From Gelidibacter mesophilus DSM 14095 (GTDB lineage Bacteria; Bacteroidota; Bacteroidia; Flavobacteriales; Flavobacteriaceae): a stretch of DNA of 64,000 nt. Shown piece after piece: positions 9,791 through 19,542 of this stretch (position 1 is the stretch's first letter; every line of letters begins with the position of its first letter). A program made the translations under genes and the position numbers. The stretch lies in the NCBI RefSeq assembly GCF_000423005.1, contig NZ_AUHD01000009.1, positions 62,001 through 126,000 of the forward strand, written 5' to 3'. Below the pieces are notes generated by a model. It searched no databases. It was not told the origin of the DNA and saw only the letters and a list, made by a program, of their open reading frames with translations.

Positions 9791-10813
9791 ATGATTAATA
9801 TAAAAGTCAACTCTTTACCAGTAGATTTGGTCATAAAAGATTTGGCTACAGCCTTTCAATTACCCTTCCAGCTTAACTGTAGAGAATATCTTGTTAAGCT
9901 TTCAGAAAATATAGGTGAAGGGTATATTATGGCAATGATGTTAGAGTCAGGGCTTGGTATCATCGAGTACCATTGTAAATTTAAAATGGATGTCGAAATT
10001 CATTTTGTTAAGGATTTTACTCATCCCCTGAAGTTTTTATACTGTACCAAAGGGAGTTTCAATCATCGTTTTTCCAATGAAGATACGCTTCATGACCTTC
10101 ACCAATACCAACAGGCAATTGTGGCAAGTCAAGGTTTTAATGGCCATATCATAAGTTTTAAAAAGGACGAAGAGGTCAATCTTTATAGTTTGGAAATGGA
10201 TAGGGAGTCTTTTATGCTCTACGATCAGTGCCCGCCAGAAGTTTTTAAATCTGATTTAAAAGAGATTTTTGGAGATGTGCTAGCCAAAAAAAGCTTTTAT
10301 CATGAAGGCTATTATAGTTTGGCGCTTGCCGAAGTGTTTGAGCAGATTAAAAACTTTAATGATAATTATTTTTTAAGAACTATTTTTATGATCAGTAGTG
10401 GGTATCAATTGTTGGGAAACCAGATTGCCCAATACCAAGATGATCAAAATAATGAGGAAAATAGGCATGTTTTAAGACAGTATGAAGTGTCGAGAGTAAA
10501 GGAAGCCGTTCAATTCATCCATGAAAATATTGAACGTACAAATACTATCAGTGATATTTGTAAGGAGGTTGGCCTTACCGAAGCCAAACTACAGGAAGGT
10601 TTTAAAGTTCTGTATAATTCCACAATCAACAATTATATTAATGATGTGCGCATGAATCTTGCTTCACAATTATTAAGAAGTACCAACTTTAATATCTCTG
10701 AGATTGTGTACAAGGTGGGTTTGACGAGTAGAAGTTATTTCTCAAAAATCTTTAAGGAAGAATACCAGATGACTCCAACGGAATACCGTCAAAAGCATAT
10801 TAAAACACCATAA
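9791..10813 (+). CDS. AraC family transcriptional regulator
   Basis: 340 residues. The last 100 residues hold two helix-turn-helix motifs of the AraC/XylS family (ISDICKEVGLTEAKLQEGF and the following ISEIVYKVGLTSRSYFSKIF region, ending in PTEYRQ). The N-terminal 230 residues look like a cupin-type sensing region, but the ligand cannot be read from the sequence. The gene is transcribed alone; a bidirectional terminator follows it and separates it from the convergent barrel gene. The target genes are unknown. Confidence 0.88.
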   Translation: MINIKVNSLPVDLVIKDLATAFQLPFQLNCREYLVKLSENIGEGYIMAMMLESGLGIIEYHCKFKMDVEIHFVKDFTHPLKFLYCTKGSFNHRFSNEDTLHDLHQYQQAIVASQGFNGHIISFKKDEEVNLYSLEMDRESFMLYDQCPPEVFKSDLKEIFGDVLAKKSFYHEGYYSLALAEVFEQIKNFNDNYFLRTIFMISSGYQLLGNQIAQYQDDQNNEENRHVLRQYEVSRVKEAVQFIHENIERTNTISDICKEVGLTEAKLQEGFKVLYNSTINNYINDVRMNLASQLLRSTNFNISEIVYKVGLTSRSYFSKIFKEEYQMTPTEYRQKHIKTP

Positions 10814-10814
10814 A

Positions 10815-10844
10815 AAAACCATCACATTGCATTGTGATGGTTTT
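10815..10844. terminator. Bidirectional intrinsic terminator
   Basis: A perfect 12-bp inverted repeat (10815-10826 with 10833-10844) with a 6-base loop. It starts with four A and ends with four T, so it can work on both strands between two convergent genes. Confidence 0.85.
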
Positions 10845-10883
10845 GCTATTATTGTAATCTTCAGTTAGAGAAGATTGTTTTAA

Positions 10884-11381
10884 TTAAAATCGGTATCTGA
10901 TCCCTAATGCAATATCAAAGTCTAAATCGTCATTATAGTCATTTCCAAAAGCAAGCTCTGGTCTAAAATCAAGAGATAGCATTAAAGGAATGTCAAAAAC
11001 ATATTCAATTCCTATGTTACCAGCGATAAAACCGAAAGTTTGATTGTCTTTTACCTTTCTATCGTTATTGTCATAATATTTGTATCCATAACTCCCAAGA
11101 CCAGCACCAGGACCCGCATACCAATTGAAGCCCCCATCAATATTCCAAACCCACTGGTAAATCCCTGCAAGTTTAAAACCATCGTAGTCATCACCGGTTC
11201 GAATCCCTAAATCTAATTCTAATCGGTTGTTAGAGCCTAGGGCGCGTTGGTAGGAGACTTCAGCACCAAAACCATCACTATCACCAATACGTAAACCAAT
11301 GGCATTGTCAGCAATGTCTTGTGCATTCATAAATACTGTACCTCCAATAAAAGCAATAGCGATTAAAAATATTTTCTTCAT
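10884..11381 (-). CDS. Small outer-membrane beta-barrel-like protein
   Basis: 165 residues. It begins with a signal peptide ending in FMNAQ and ends in Phe after alternating aromatic/polar strands (FDIALGIRYRF), the usual signature of an outer-membrane barrel. Many short Gly/Tyr/Asp-rich strands fit an eight-stranded barrel. No catalytic motif is seen; its role may be structural. It is transcribed alone, convergent to the AraC gene. A promoter -7 box lies 22 bases upstream of the start. The family assignment comes from overall pattern rather than a diagnostic motif. Confidence 0.75.
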   Translation of the reverse strand: MKKIFLIAIAFIGGTVFMNAQDIADNAIGLRIGDSDGFGAEVSYQRALGSNNRLELDLGIRTGDDYDGFKLAGIYQWVWNIDGGFNWYAGPGAGLGSYGYKYYDNNDRKVKDNQTFGFIAGNIGIEYVFDIPLMLSLDFRPELAFGNDYNDDLDFDIALGIRYRF

Positions 11382-11403
11382 AATAGTTATTTTAAAATTT
11401 TAC

Positions 11404-11411
11404 CAAAATTA
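11404..11411 (-). promoter_or_regulatory. -7 promoter element TAATTTTG of the barrel gene
   Basis: On the minus strand this reads TAATTTTG, a perfect TAnnTTTG match, 22 bases upstream of the start at 11381. No convincing -33 box was identified. Confidence 0.5.
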
Positions 11412-11525
11412 CATTTTGAATTGATATCTGTAAGAAAATATAACGCCAATTTTATGTTAATATTGGCAAAATACTCCTAATTTTAGATCAAAATTTTAAT
11501 AGCCCTCTGAATTTTTGTAAAACAG

Positions 11526-14453
11526 ATGATTAAAGACCTGAGTACCCCATTACAAAATCTCAAAAAACAGTTGCAAGGACAATTGTTTACAGATGATTTA
11601 ATGAAAGCCTTATATGCAACAGATGCTTCTGTGTATCGAAAATTGCCGTTAGCTGTTGCCTACCCAATTGACGAGGCCGATCTAAAGCTTTTGATACTTT
11701 TTGCGCACTCCCATAAAACATCTTTAATCCCCCGGACTGCAGGTACCTCTCTGGCAGGCCAATGTGTGGGCGAGGGTATTGTAGTGGATGTTTCAAAGCA
11801 TTTCACTAAAATTATTAAGGTTGATGAGGCGGTCAAAACGGTTACTGTACAGCCAGGAGTCGTTAGAGATGAGCTCAATAATTTCTTAAAATCGTTTGGT
11901 CTTTTTTTTGGTCCAAACACGTCTACCTCCAATCGGTGTATGATTGGCGGCATGGTGGGGAATAATTCTTCAGGCACTACCTCAATTCAATATGGGGTTA
12001 CTAGGGATAAAGTGTTACAAATGAAAACTTTGTTGAGTGATGGGAGTGAAGTCATTTTTAAAAATCTCAACAAAGCAGAGTTTTTTGAAAAGACCAAACT
12101 CAATACTTTAGAAGGAGGAATTTATAAAACGTTATATAAGGAGCTTCATCCGGAAGAGGTTCAAAAGCGTATTGTCGATAATTTTCCAAAACCTGAGATC
12201 CATCGCAGAAATACCGGTTATGCTATTGATGAGCTATTAAAGAATGCGATCTTTTCTGAAAGTGCTGAAGACTTTAATATGTGCAAGTTGTTATCCGGCA
12301 GTGAAGGAACTTTGGCATTTACAACAGAGATAACCCTGCAATTGGATGCGTTGCCACCAACAGAAAGCATGATGGTTGCGGCTCATTTTGAGAGTATAGA
12401 GAAATGTTTGCAGAGTGTAGCACTGACCATGGAGCATCATCTTTTTACTTGTGAAATGATGGATAAAACGATTTTAGATTGCACCAAACAGAATAAAACC
12501 CAAGCTGAAAACAGAACTTTTATAATTGATGACCCCAAGGCTATTTTAATGTGCGAGGTACGGGCAGACTCGTTTGAATCCGTTCAAAAACAAACGGAGC
12601 TACTTGTTAAGGATATTCAAGAGTCTGGATTGAGTTATGCATACCCCGTTCTTATTGGACCGGAGATAGAAAAAGCTGTGGAGTTGAGAAAGGCAGGGTT
12701 AGGACTTCTAGGAAATATGATTGGTGATAAAAAATCAGCCGCCTGCATTGAGGACACTGCCGTCGCATTACCTGATTTGGCCAATTATATCAATGAGTTT
12801 ACAGTTTTGATGAAGGGCCATAACCAAGAGGCTATTTATTACGCCCACGCGGGAGCAGGAGAATTGCATCTCAGGCCCATCCTCAATCTTAAAAAAAGTG
12901 AAGATGTGGCCATGTTCAGGCAAATCACCACAGATGTGGCTCATTTAGTGAAAAAATACCGAGGCTCTATGAGTGGTGAGCATGGTGATGGAATTGTTCG
13001 GGCTGAATTTATTCCGTTGATGATTGGTGAAGAAAATTATCAATTATTAAAGCGTGTGAAAAAAGCTTTTGATCCACTGGATATCTTTAATCCGGGAAAA
13101 ATTGTGGATGCCTATGCCATGGATGAGAACCTCCGATATCAAGCCGATAGAACGGAGCCAGAAATTGATACCCTTATGGACTTTTCTGCTTCCTTGGGTA
13201 TTTTGAGAGAAGCTGAAAAGTGTAATGGATCAGGAGATTGTAGAAAACTCCCAGAATTTGGCGGTAGTATGTGCCCAAGTTATAGAGCAACCCGAAATGA
13301 AAAAGATACAACGCGGGCAAGGGCAAATGCATTGCGTGAGTTTTTGACAAATTCAGAGAAAGCGAATAAATTCGATCATAAAGAATTAAAGGATGTTTTT
13401 GATCTTTGTTTAAGTTGTAAAGCGTGTGCGAGTGAATGTCCGAGCAGTGTAGATGTGGCCAGTTTAAAAGCCGAGTTTCTGTACCAATATCAAAAGGCAA
13501 ATGGCGTGTCTTTAAGAACAAAACTGTTCGCCTATAATAATGATCTGAATGCTCTGGGAAGTATGTTCCCTGGACTCACAAATTATGTTTTTAATAACAA
13601 TTTTACCGCCTCGATCTTAAAAAAGACATTTAAGATAGCGAAGCAAAGATCGCTACCTTTGATTTCAAAAAAGAGTTTAAATAAATACATACAAAACATT
13701 GATATACAATTAAATGAGCATGTCTATATAGGGACTATTCATTTCTTCAATGATGAGTTTACAAACCATCTGGACACACCGATTGGTCAGGACGCTATTG
13801 CACTTTTGAAAGGTCTTAATTATCAAGTGAAATTTGTTTCACATTCAGAATCTGGGCGCGCATTTATATCTAAAGGACTCCTTGAACAAGCTAAAAAAGT
13901 AGCCAATGAAAACGTTGCCATTTTTAAAGATTTGGTTTCTGTAGAAACCCCTTTAATTGGAATTGAGCCTTCTGCGATTTTGACGCTTACGGACGAAGTT
14001 CCAAAATTGGCAGATGATAAAGTCGCAGCAAAACATATTGCCAAACACACGTTTTTGATCGAGGAATTTATTCAACAGGAAATCAATTTAGGAAACATCA
14101 AAGCCTCACAGTTTACAAAAGAAGCTAAAACGATCAAGTTTCATGGTCACTGTCATCAAAAGGCTTTACGCAGTCAATTGTCTAGTTTTGCGGTTCTGAA
14201 TTTACCGGAGAATTACAAAGTCACCATAATCCCAAGTGGCTGTTGTGGAATGGCAGGAAGTTTTGGATATGAAGAAGAACATTATGAAGTAAGTATGCAA
14301 GTGGGAGAGCAAACCTTATTTCCTGCGGTTAGGAGAGCTCCTGAGACGACATTGATCTCCGCAAATGGAACAAGTTGCAGGCACCAAATATTGGATGGTA
14401 CCCAAAGAGAAGCGTTGCATCCTATTACCATTTTGAGGCGTGCACTTTTATAG
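11526..14453 (+). CDS. FAD-linked oxidase / 4Fe-4S / CCG fusion (D-lactate or 2-hydroxyacid dehydrogenase type)
   Basis: 975 residues joining GlcD-like and GlcF-like halves. Residues about 35-270 form the FAD-binding PCMH domain (RTAGTSLAGQCVGEG, then the MIGGMVGNNSSG motif), about 270-540 the FAD-oxidase C domain ending in GEHGDGIVR and FNPGKIVD. A cluster region begins at C566, followed by C628-x2-C631-x2-C634-x3-C638. The C-terminus has a partial CCG region (HCHQKAL, then C906-C907-G). The family oxidises D-2-hydroxyacids such as D-lactate and passes electrons to the quinone pool at the cytoplasmic face of the membrane. The exact substrate cannot be told. It is transcribed alone. Confidence 0.88.
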   Translation: MIKDLSTPLQNLKKQLQGQLFTDDLMKALYATDASVYRKLPLAVAYPIDEADLKLLILFAHSHKTSLIPRTAGTSLAGQCVGEGIVVDVSKHFTKIIKVDEAVKTVTVQPGVVRDELNNFLKSFGLFFGPNTSTSNRCMIGGMVGNNSSGTTSIQYGVTRDKVLQMKTLLSDGSEVIFKNLNKAEFFEKTKLNTLEGGIYKTLYKELHPEEVQKRIVDNFPKPEIHRRNTGYAIDELLKNAIFSESAEDFNMCKLLSGSEGTLAFTTEITLQLDALPPTESMMVAAHFESIEKCLQSVALTMEHHLFTCEMMDKTILDCTKQNKTQAENRTFIIDDPKAILMCEVRADSFESVQKQTELLVKDIQESGLSYAYPVLIGPEIEKAVELRKAGLGLLGNMIGDKKSAACIEDTAVALPDLANYINEFTVLMKGHNQEAIYYAHAGAGELHLRPILNLKKSEDVAMFRQITTDVAHLVKKYRGSMSGEHGDGIVRAEFIPLMIGEENYQLLKRVKKAFDPLDIFNPGKIVDAYAMDENLRYQADRTEPEIDTLMDFSASLGILREAEKCNGSGDCRKLPEFGGSMCPSYRATRNEKDTTRARANALREFLTNSEKANKFDHKELKDVFDLCLSCKACASECPSSVDVASLKAEFLYQYQKANGVSLRTKLFAYNNDLNALGSMFPGLTNYVFNNNFTASILKKTFKIAKQRSLPLISKKSLNKYIQNIDIQLNEHVYIGTIHFFNDEFTNHLDTPIGQDAIALLKGLNYQVKFVSHSESGRAFISKGLLEQAKKVANENVAIFKDLVSVETPLIGIEPSAILTLTDEVPKLADDKVAAKHIAKHTFLIEEFIQQEINLGNIKASQFTKEAKTIKFHGHCHQKALRSQLSSFAVLNLPENYKVTIIPSGCCGMAGSFGYEEEHYEVSMQVGEQTLFPAVRRAPETTLISANGTSCRHQILDGTQREALHPITILRRALL

Positions 14454-14583
14454 TAATTGGCACTAATTCCTACCATTGCTTCAAAAAACTAAACTCTAGC
14501 TAGGTTTGGCTTGAAGAAAAGAGGTTTAAAATAAAAACTGAAACTCAAAGATACTAGCAATTGATTTTCAGTTTATTATAAAA

Positions 14584-15348
14584 ATGTTAGTTAGAGTTAT
14601 TTTTATGAGAATTTTTCCTACAATCTTGATCCTTTTTATTTCATTTTCGATTCATGCGCAAAAATTATTGGAAACTCCTCCAGGGACACTAAGAATAAAT
14701 GACAGTGTGTTTATGGACAAAGGACCTGTAGATAATTTGATGTATTTAGAGTTTACTAATAGTGTGCAAGAACTATGGAGTTACGCTCTTCATGACTCTT
14801 TAAAATCTTTAGAACTTGGAAATATAGACAGATCGCTTGGCACACATTCATTGAATGAGAATCAAAATAAGGAGATTTATGATAGAGTTACTATAGCTCA
14901 AAACTTGGAATTATCAAAAGAAGTTGATATTTCTACGTACTTCAACCACCCAAAATATAGATATCATCCAGTAATCGGAATATCGAAAGATTTAGCCGAA
15001 CTGTTTTGTGAATGGCGAACTGACCTGGTGAATTTAAGATGGAGTAAAGAATTAAAAGACAGTCAAAATTATAAGAAGATTAAATATCGTCTTCCAACGC
15101 TTAAAGAATACATGTTGGCAAAGGATTATTTCGAAAAAAATTATAAACTTCTAGAAATAGACGAAAGATTACCTTTAAAAATAGATCTGAAAGAACTCAG
15201 AAATCAAGATAAATTCATACTATTCAATAATTCAGAATTCACTTCAAGAGATCAAAATTTTAGAGAAGAGTTAATCACGTCGGACCAAGCGAATCAAACA
15301 GAAGAAAAATATGTGTTTTTCCGTTGCATATGTGAAGTGGAAAAATAG
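14584..15348 (+). CDS. Secreted SUMF1-like (formylglycine-generating-enzyme fold) protein
   Basis: 254 residues; an internal ATG at 14605 would give a tighter signal peptide (MRIFPTILILFISFSIHAQ). The mature part shows a faint SUMF1/GldK-GldJ-like order: PGTLRINDSVFMDKGPV near the start, the HPVIGISKDLAELFCEWR block in the middle, RLPTLKEY after it and an F-R-C ending. This resembles the catalytically inactive SUMF1-fold proteins of gliding/type IX secretion. It is an isolated paralogue with no Gld genes near it. Local base composition is more AT-rich than neighbours. Enzymatic activity is not supported. Confidence 0.6.
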   Translation: MLVRVIFMRIFPTILILFISFSIHAQKLLETPPGTLRINDSVFMDKGPVDNLMYLEFTNSVQELWSYALHDSLKSLELGNIDRSLGTHSLNENQNKEIYDRVTIAQNLELSKEVDISTYFNHPKYRYHPVIGISKDLAELFCEWRTDLVNLRWSKELKDSQNYKKIKYRLPTLKEYMLAKDYFEKNYKLLEIDERLPLKIDLKELRNQDKFILFNNSEFTSRDQNFREELITSDQANQTEEKYVFFRCICEVEK

Positions 15349-15715
15349 CTATAGCCAGCGCCATATAGCGCAAATGGCAGGTTTTATAGAGAAAACGAAA
15401 TTAGTTTTCATATCAAATAGAATTGTAAGGCCGAAAATACTTATATCTATTATCGCGAACTGCTTGATGTTATTTGACACCGTTCATTATAACATTTATG
15501 CATAGATTAATAAAAATCATATCATTTTTTGAATTGGACTCCTGTTTTTATTTTCTATCTAAGTCATTACAGATTGAAAATGAGCGATCCATATAATAAT
15601 CATGAAGATTTCTTAAGGAATTGTTACCTTTCTGCAATTAAAAACCCTAAAAACGTTTTAAAATTCTATTTTTGTTTCTCTCAGAATACATTTACATTAG
15701 TATAAAAAAATATTT
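15349..15715. other. AT-rich intergenic region before aroC
   Basis: 367 bases without a supportable gene. A 64-codon open frame reaches into it from the end of the previous gene but has no family features. A weak -7-like box (TACATTTA, 15687-15694) lies upstream of aroC without a well-placed -33 partner. Confidence 0.5.
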
Positions 15716-16783
15716 ATGGCAGGAAATTCCTTCGGAAAATTGTTCAAACTCACAACTTTTGGTGAGTCTCACGGCGTTGCAATTGGTGGCGTTATTGATG
15801 GATGTCCATCAGGAATACAGTTAGATTTTGAAGCCATTCAGTTAGAAATGGACCGCCGCAAACCAGGACAGTCTGATATTGTGACCCAACGAAAAGAGTC
15901 CGATGTTGTTGAATTTCTATCTGGCATCTTTGAAGGTCAAACAACGGGTACTCCAATTGGTTTCATTATCAAAAATACCGATCAAAAATCAAATGATTAT
16001 TCACATATAAAAGACGTTTATCGTCCAAGCCACGCAGACTATACCTATGATAAAAAATATGGTGTTCGCGATTATAGAGGGGGCGGACGAAGTTCAGCAA
16101 GAGAAACGGCGTGTAGAGTTGTGGCAGGTGCGATTGCAAAACAAATGTTGAAGGAGGTTAAAATTCATGCTTACACCTCTTCAGTTGGAGATCTGTTTTT
16201 AGATAAACCATATCAAGATCTTGACTTCTCGAAAATTGAAAGTAACACTGTGCGTTGTCCTGATGAAGCCATTGCAAATCAGATGATTGAAAGAATCAGG
16301 GAGATTAGAAAGCAAGGTGATACTATTGGTGGAACAGTCACTTGTGTGATTCAAAATCTGCCCGTAGGACTTGGAGAACCTGTCTTTGATAAATTGCATG
16401 CAGAACTTGGCAAAGCCATGTTATCAATCAATGCTGTAAAAGGATTTGAGTATGGCAGCGGTTTCTGTGGTGCTAAAATGAAAGGCAGTGAGCACAACGA
16501 TCAATTTAATCCAGACGGAAGTACTAAAACCAATCTGTCAGGAGGCATCCAGGGAGGCATCAGCAATGGTATGGATATTTATTTCAGAGTCGCATTCAAA
16601 CCTGTGGCCACTATCATTCAAAAACAAAACACCCTCGACAATAAAGGCGCTATTGTAGAAATGCAGGGAAAAGGAAGACATGATCCTTGTGTGGTGCCAC
16701 GAGCCATACCCATAGTAGAGGCTATGGCGGCGTTGGTTTTGGCCGATTACCAACTCCTGCGCAGGCAGGAGTCTCATGAATAA
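15716..16783 (+). CDS. aroC: Chorismate synthase
   Basis: 355 residues, full length. Diagnostic motifs are the GES-HG start ([18 protein letters not shown]), the [14 protein letters not shown] block, [12 protein letters not shown] and the late [18 protein letters not shown] motif. It converts EPSP to chorismate with reduced FMN, the last step of the shikimate pathway, in the cytoplasm. The catalytic core is intact. The last seven residues (RRQESHE) are encoded by a REP-like palindrome that has become the gene end; see findings. No other aro gene is near. Confidence 0.95.
   Translation: MAGNSFGKLFKLTTFGESHGVAIGGVIDGCPSGIQLDFEAIQLEMDRRKPGQSDIVTQRKESDVVEFLSGIFEGQTTGTPIGFIIKNTDQKSNDYSHIKDVYRPSHADYTYDKKYGVRDYRGGGRSSARETACRVVAGAIAKQMLKEVKIHAYTSSVGDLFLDKPYQDLDFSKIESNTVRCPDEAIANQMIERIREIRKQGDTIGGTVTCVIQNLPVGLGEPVFDKLHAELGKAMLSINAVKGFEYGSGFCGAKMKGSEHNDQFNPDGSTKTNLSGGIQGGISNGMDIYFRVAFKPVATIIQKQNTLDNKGAIVEMQGKGRHDPCVVPRAIPIVEAMAALVLADYQLLRRQESHE
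16753..16772. repeat. REP-like palindrome inside the 3' end of aroC
   Basis: ACTCCTGC and GCAGGAGT form a perfect 8-bp stem around the loop GCAG. It resembles the CTGC/GCAG palindromes scattered in flavobacterial genomes and encodes the aroC C-terminus. A related palindrome lies at 16929-16948. Confidence 0.6.
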
Positions 16784-16928
16784 ATTGCTTTAACTTGAAT
16801 GCGGGAGACAACAATCGTCCACTATTCAAACCGAAAACAGATCCGACCACGCGCCTAAAGTTGGTAGATAGCCTCAATAAAAATATGGACGCTCATTGCT
16901 GAAGGATTAAATTATAATTATTAAATAG

Positions 16929-16948
16929 ATTCCTGTCTTCGCAGGAAT
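16929..16948. repeat. REP-like palindrome before the symporter gene
   Basis: ATTCCTG and CAGGAAT form a 7-bp stem, extended by a T-G pair, around CTTC. It is the same class of element as 16753-16772 and ends 7 bases before the start of the next gene. Confidence 0.6.
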
Positions 16949-16955
16949 AAAGCAT

Positions 16956-18401
16956 ATGAAAAAACTAGCACTACATTGGAAAATCATCATTGGAATGGTC
17001 CTTGGGGTAATCTGGGCATTGTTGTCCAGTTATATGGGTTGGAGCTCATTTACTATCGATTGGATTGACCCGTTTGGTATTATTTTTATCAATTTATTGA
17101 AACTAATTGCCGTCCCTTTAGTTTTGTTTTCCATCATTAGCGGTGTAGCCAATATTGGGGATCCCTCGAGTTTAGGGAGAATGGGAGGGAAAACCTTGCT
17201 CATTTATATGTTGACCACCGTTTTGGCAATTTCTCTAGGGCTTTTTCTTGTAAATACCGTTAAGCCGGGAAAGCTTATTGACGAACAAAGCCGAATAGAC
17301 AACCGAATTAATTACGAAATCTGGGCAGATTCTCAAGGCCACGAAATTAAGGATGGCATCAATTATTTAAAAGATCCAGAGTTTTTTGAGCGTGCACAAG
17401 AGATTTCAGAGCTCACCAAAAGTGAATTGAAAGAAGTGTCCTTAGCTGATAAAATGGAAACCGTTGAAAAACAAAAAGAGAGTTCCCCTTTGCAGCCTTT
17501 GATTGATGTTGTTCCCGAGAACTTTTTCTTCTCTTTGTCTAACAATGGATTAATGCTTCAAATTATATTTTTCGCATTGTTTTTTGGGGTTTGCCTCCTG
17601 TTTATTCCTAATGAAAAATCGCAACCCGTCTTAACCTTGGTGGAAGGGATAAATAGTGTATTTTTAAAAATGGTGGATTTGGTGATGCAGGCCGCACCGT
17701 TTTTTGTGTTTGCCTTATTGGCTGGAGTCGTCAGTAAAATGGCAGGTGATGATATTGGGAAGGTTGTCGAAATTTTTAAAGGGCTAAGCTGGTATTCACT
17801 AATTGTAGTTATAGGGTTGGTCCTGATGATTTTTGTCATTTATCCGCTGATCCTAAAATTATTTGTAAAGAAAATATCTTATAAAGGTTTTTTTAAAGCT
17901 ATGAGTCCGGCGCAAACATTAGCTTTTTCTACGTCCAGTAGTGCAGCAACGCTTCCTGCTACCATGGAGTGTGTGGAGCAAAATCTTGGTGTTGACAAAA
18001 AAATAAGCAGTTTCGTGCTGCCTATCGGTGCCACGGTCAATATGGATGGCACCAGTCTTTATCAAGCAATAGCCGTGGTTTTTTTAGCGCAACTACACAT
18101 GATAGATCTTACGGCCGGTCAACAGTTTACCATTGTAATCACAACTACTTTGGCGTCTATTGGAACAGCGGCAGTGCCTAGTGCTGGTTTAGTGATGCTT
18201 ATAGTCGTTATGAATTCAGTAGGTCTTAATCCTGCGTGGATTGCCATTATTTTCCCAGTAGATCGTATTCTGGATATGTTGAGAACTGTTGTTAATGTTA
18301 CAGGAGACGCCACAGTTTGTACTATCGTCGCCGATGGCGAAAATATGTTGCATTATCAAGAAAGTAAAGATCCTTCGGAAACATTTGAAGTGGAATCCTA
18401 A
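16956..18401 (+). CDS. Dicarboxylate/amino acid:cation symporter (DAACS family)
   Basis: 481 residues, inner-membrane, about eight transmembrane helices plus two re-entrant loops. The family signature is present: the serine-rich stretch AFSTSSSAATLPATMECVEQ, then the NMDGTSLYQAIAVVFLAQ motif and the C-terminal INVTGD-like sequence (VVNVTGDATVCTIVAD). It takes up glutamate, aspartate or C4-dicarboxylates with protons or sodium. An unusual hydrophilic insert of about 70 residues follows the second or third helix (near 115-185). The start ATG at 16956 lies just behind a REP-like hairpin. The substrate cannot be chosen between GltP- and DctA-type. Confidence 0.9.
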   Translation: MKKLALHWKIIIGMVLGVIWALLSSYMGWSSFTIDWIDPFGIIFINLLKLIAVPLVLFSIISGVANIGDPSSLGRMGGKTLLIYMLTTVLAISLGLFLVNTVKPGKLIDEQSRIDNRINYEIWADSQGHEIKDGINYLKDPEFFERAQEISELTKSELKEVSLADKMETVEKQKESSPLQPLIDVVPENFFFSLSNNGLMLQIIFFALFFGVCLLFIPNEKSQPVLTLVEGINSVFLKMVDLVMQAAPFFVFALLAGVVSKMAGDDIGKVVEIFKGLSWYSLIVVIGLVLMIFVIYPLILKLFVKKISYKGFFKAMSPAQTLAFSTSSSAATLPATMECVEQNLGVDKKISSFVLPIGATVNMDGTSLYQAIAVVFLAQLHMIDLTAGQQFTIVITTTLASIGTAAVPSAGLVMLIVVMNSVGLNPAWIAIIFPVDRILDMLRTVVNVTGDATVCTIVADGENMLHYQESKDPSETFEVES

Positions 18402-18403
18402 AA

Positions 18404-19309
18404 TCAAATATGTGCAGCACGCCGTCTATTAATTCTATTTTTTATCACTGAAAAGTTGAATAGAATAATGGATAAAAGAATTAAGAGATAGCACATGCCT
18501 TCCAATACGCTAATTTTTTCATCAAAATAGAAAATGGCGAACATAAAATTTATAAGAGGATTCAAATAGATAAAAACGCCCACTACAGAGGAATTCAAAC
18601 CTCTTAGCGCATAAATATTAAGAAACATGGGAATGATTGTAAATACTATGGCAATCAAAGCTAACATTCCGTAAAAGAAAGGTGTTTTCTCATTTGGAGA
18701 TTCATAGGTAGCTATGAAGGGCAGCAGAAAAATCACTGCAAAAAACACTTGAATGGTTAATACTAAAAACCGATCCAATTCCTGGTTTTTACGCTGCAAT
18801 ACCAAATATAGCGCGTAAGTAAGCGCAATGATCATACTGTAAAACAAATCCGTAATATTGCCTAAAGAAAGGAGTAAACAGCCTGTTAAACTCAAAATCA
18901 CAGAGGCCCATTGTAATTTGAACAGTCTTTCCTTCAGAATTAAATAGGCCAGGACCATGGTTAAAATTGGGCATATGAGATAGGCCAACGACGTTGCGCT
19001 GACGCTCACGTTGTTCATCACATAAATATAAATATACCAGTTTAAGGCCAAAAACAGTCCGCTCAGAATGTTGACGATGACGATACGTCGTTTATCTGTT
19101 CCTCCTAAGCCTTTAAACAGGTTGAGGTTTGTTTTTAATACTTTGGGACGTAATACTAAAGATACGAAAAGCATGATCACCACTGACCCAAGGGTGCGAT
19201 AGCTCAGGATGTCAAAAGCTGAAAAATCATCCAAAGATTTTAGCACAAGACTAAAAAATCCCCAAATAGTAAAGGCCGTTATGACTGCAATATAATATTT
19301 TGAATTCAT
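18404..19309 (-). CDS. EamA family transporter, RarD-like
   Basis: 301 residues with ten predicted transmembrane helices in two five-helix EamA halves. The N-terminus (ITAFTIWGFFSLVLKSLDDF) and the conserved NWYIYIYVMNN segment match the RarD subgroup of the drug/metabolite transporter superfamily. The substrate of RarD is uncertain. It is convergent with the symporter gene, with 2 bases between the two stops and no visible terminator. It is divergent from the QEGLA cluster. Confidence 0.85.
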   Translation of the reverse strand: MNSKYYIAVITAFTIWGFFSLVLKSLDDFSAFDILSYRTLGSVVIMLFVSLVLRPKVLKTNLNLFKGLGGTDKRRIVIVNILSGLFLALNWYIYIYVMNNVSVSATSLAYLICPILTMVLAYLILKERLFKLQWASVILSLTGCLLLSLGNITDLFYSMIIALTYALYLVLQRKNQELDRFLVLTIQVFFAVIFLLPFIATYESPNEKTPFFYGMLALIAIVFTIIPMFLNIYALRGLNSSVVGVFIYLNPLINFMFAIFYFDEKISVLEGMCYLLILLSIILFNFSVIKNRINRRRAAHI

Positions 19310-19443
19310 TGCGCTATTTTTCAGTAAGCGTACAAAGGTATTCTAAAAAATGACCGCAATCGTGTAAAATTACTTTAATAAACGACGGTCCTATTAGGAT
19401 ATGTTTTATGCCTAAATTCTCATTAATTAACTAATTTTTACCA

Positions 19444-19483
19444 TTTTGATTACCGCTTAACAGAACATTATTCGATAAATTTG
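19444..19483 (+). promoter_or_regulatory. Candidate promoter of the QEGLA cluster
   Basis: TAAATTTG at 19476-19483 is a perfect TAnnTTTG -7 box. TTTTG at 19444-19448 could be the -33 element, but the gap of 27 bases is longer than usual. The leader would be about 50 bases. Confidence 0.45.
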
Positions 19484-19542
19484 TTAAGATGTGAGAATTT
19501 TATGGCAATTATAAGGCCTAAAATTCTTTTAAATTTCAACGT

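Noticed and set aside
15311-15505. 64-codon open frame at the end of the SUMF1-like gene
   Set aside because: Overlaps the end of the real gene in another frame, no recognisable domain.
16799-16902. Coding-like stretch between aroC and the symporter (LFKPKTDPTTRLKLVDSLNKNMDAHC in one frame)
   Set aside because: No start codon in that frame and no family recognised; the ATG at 16799 leads to a different frame with an early stop. Possibly cargo of the REP-like unit, not a gene.
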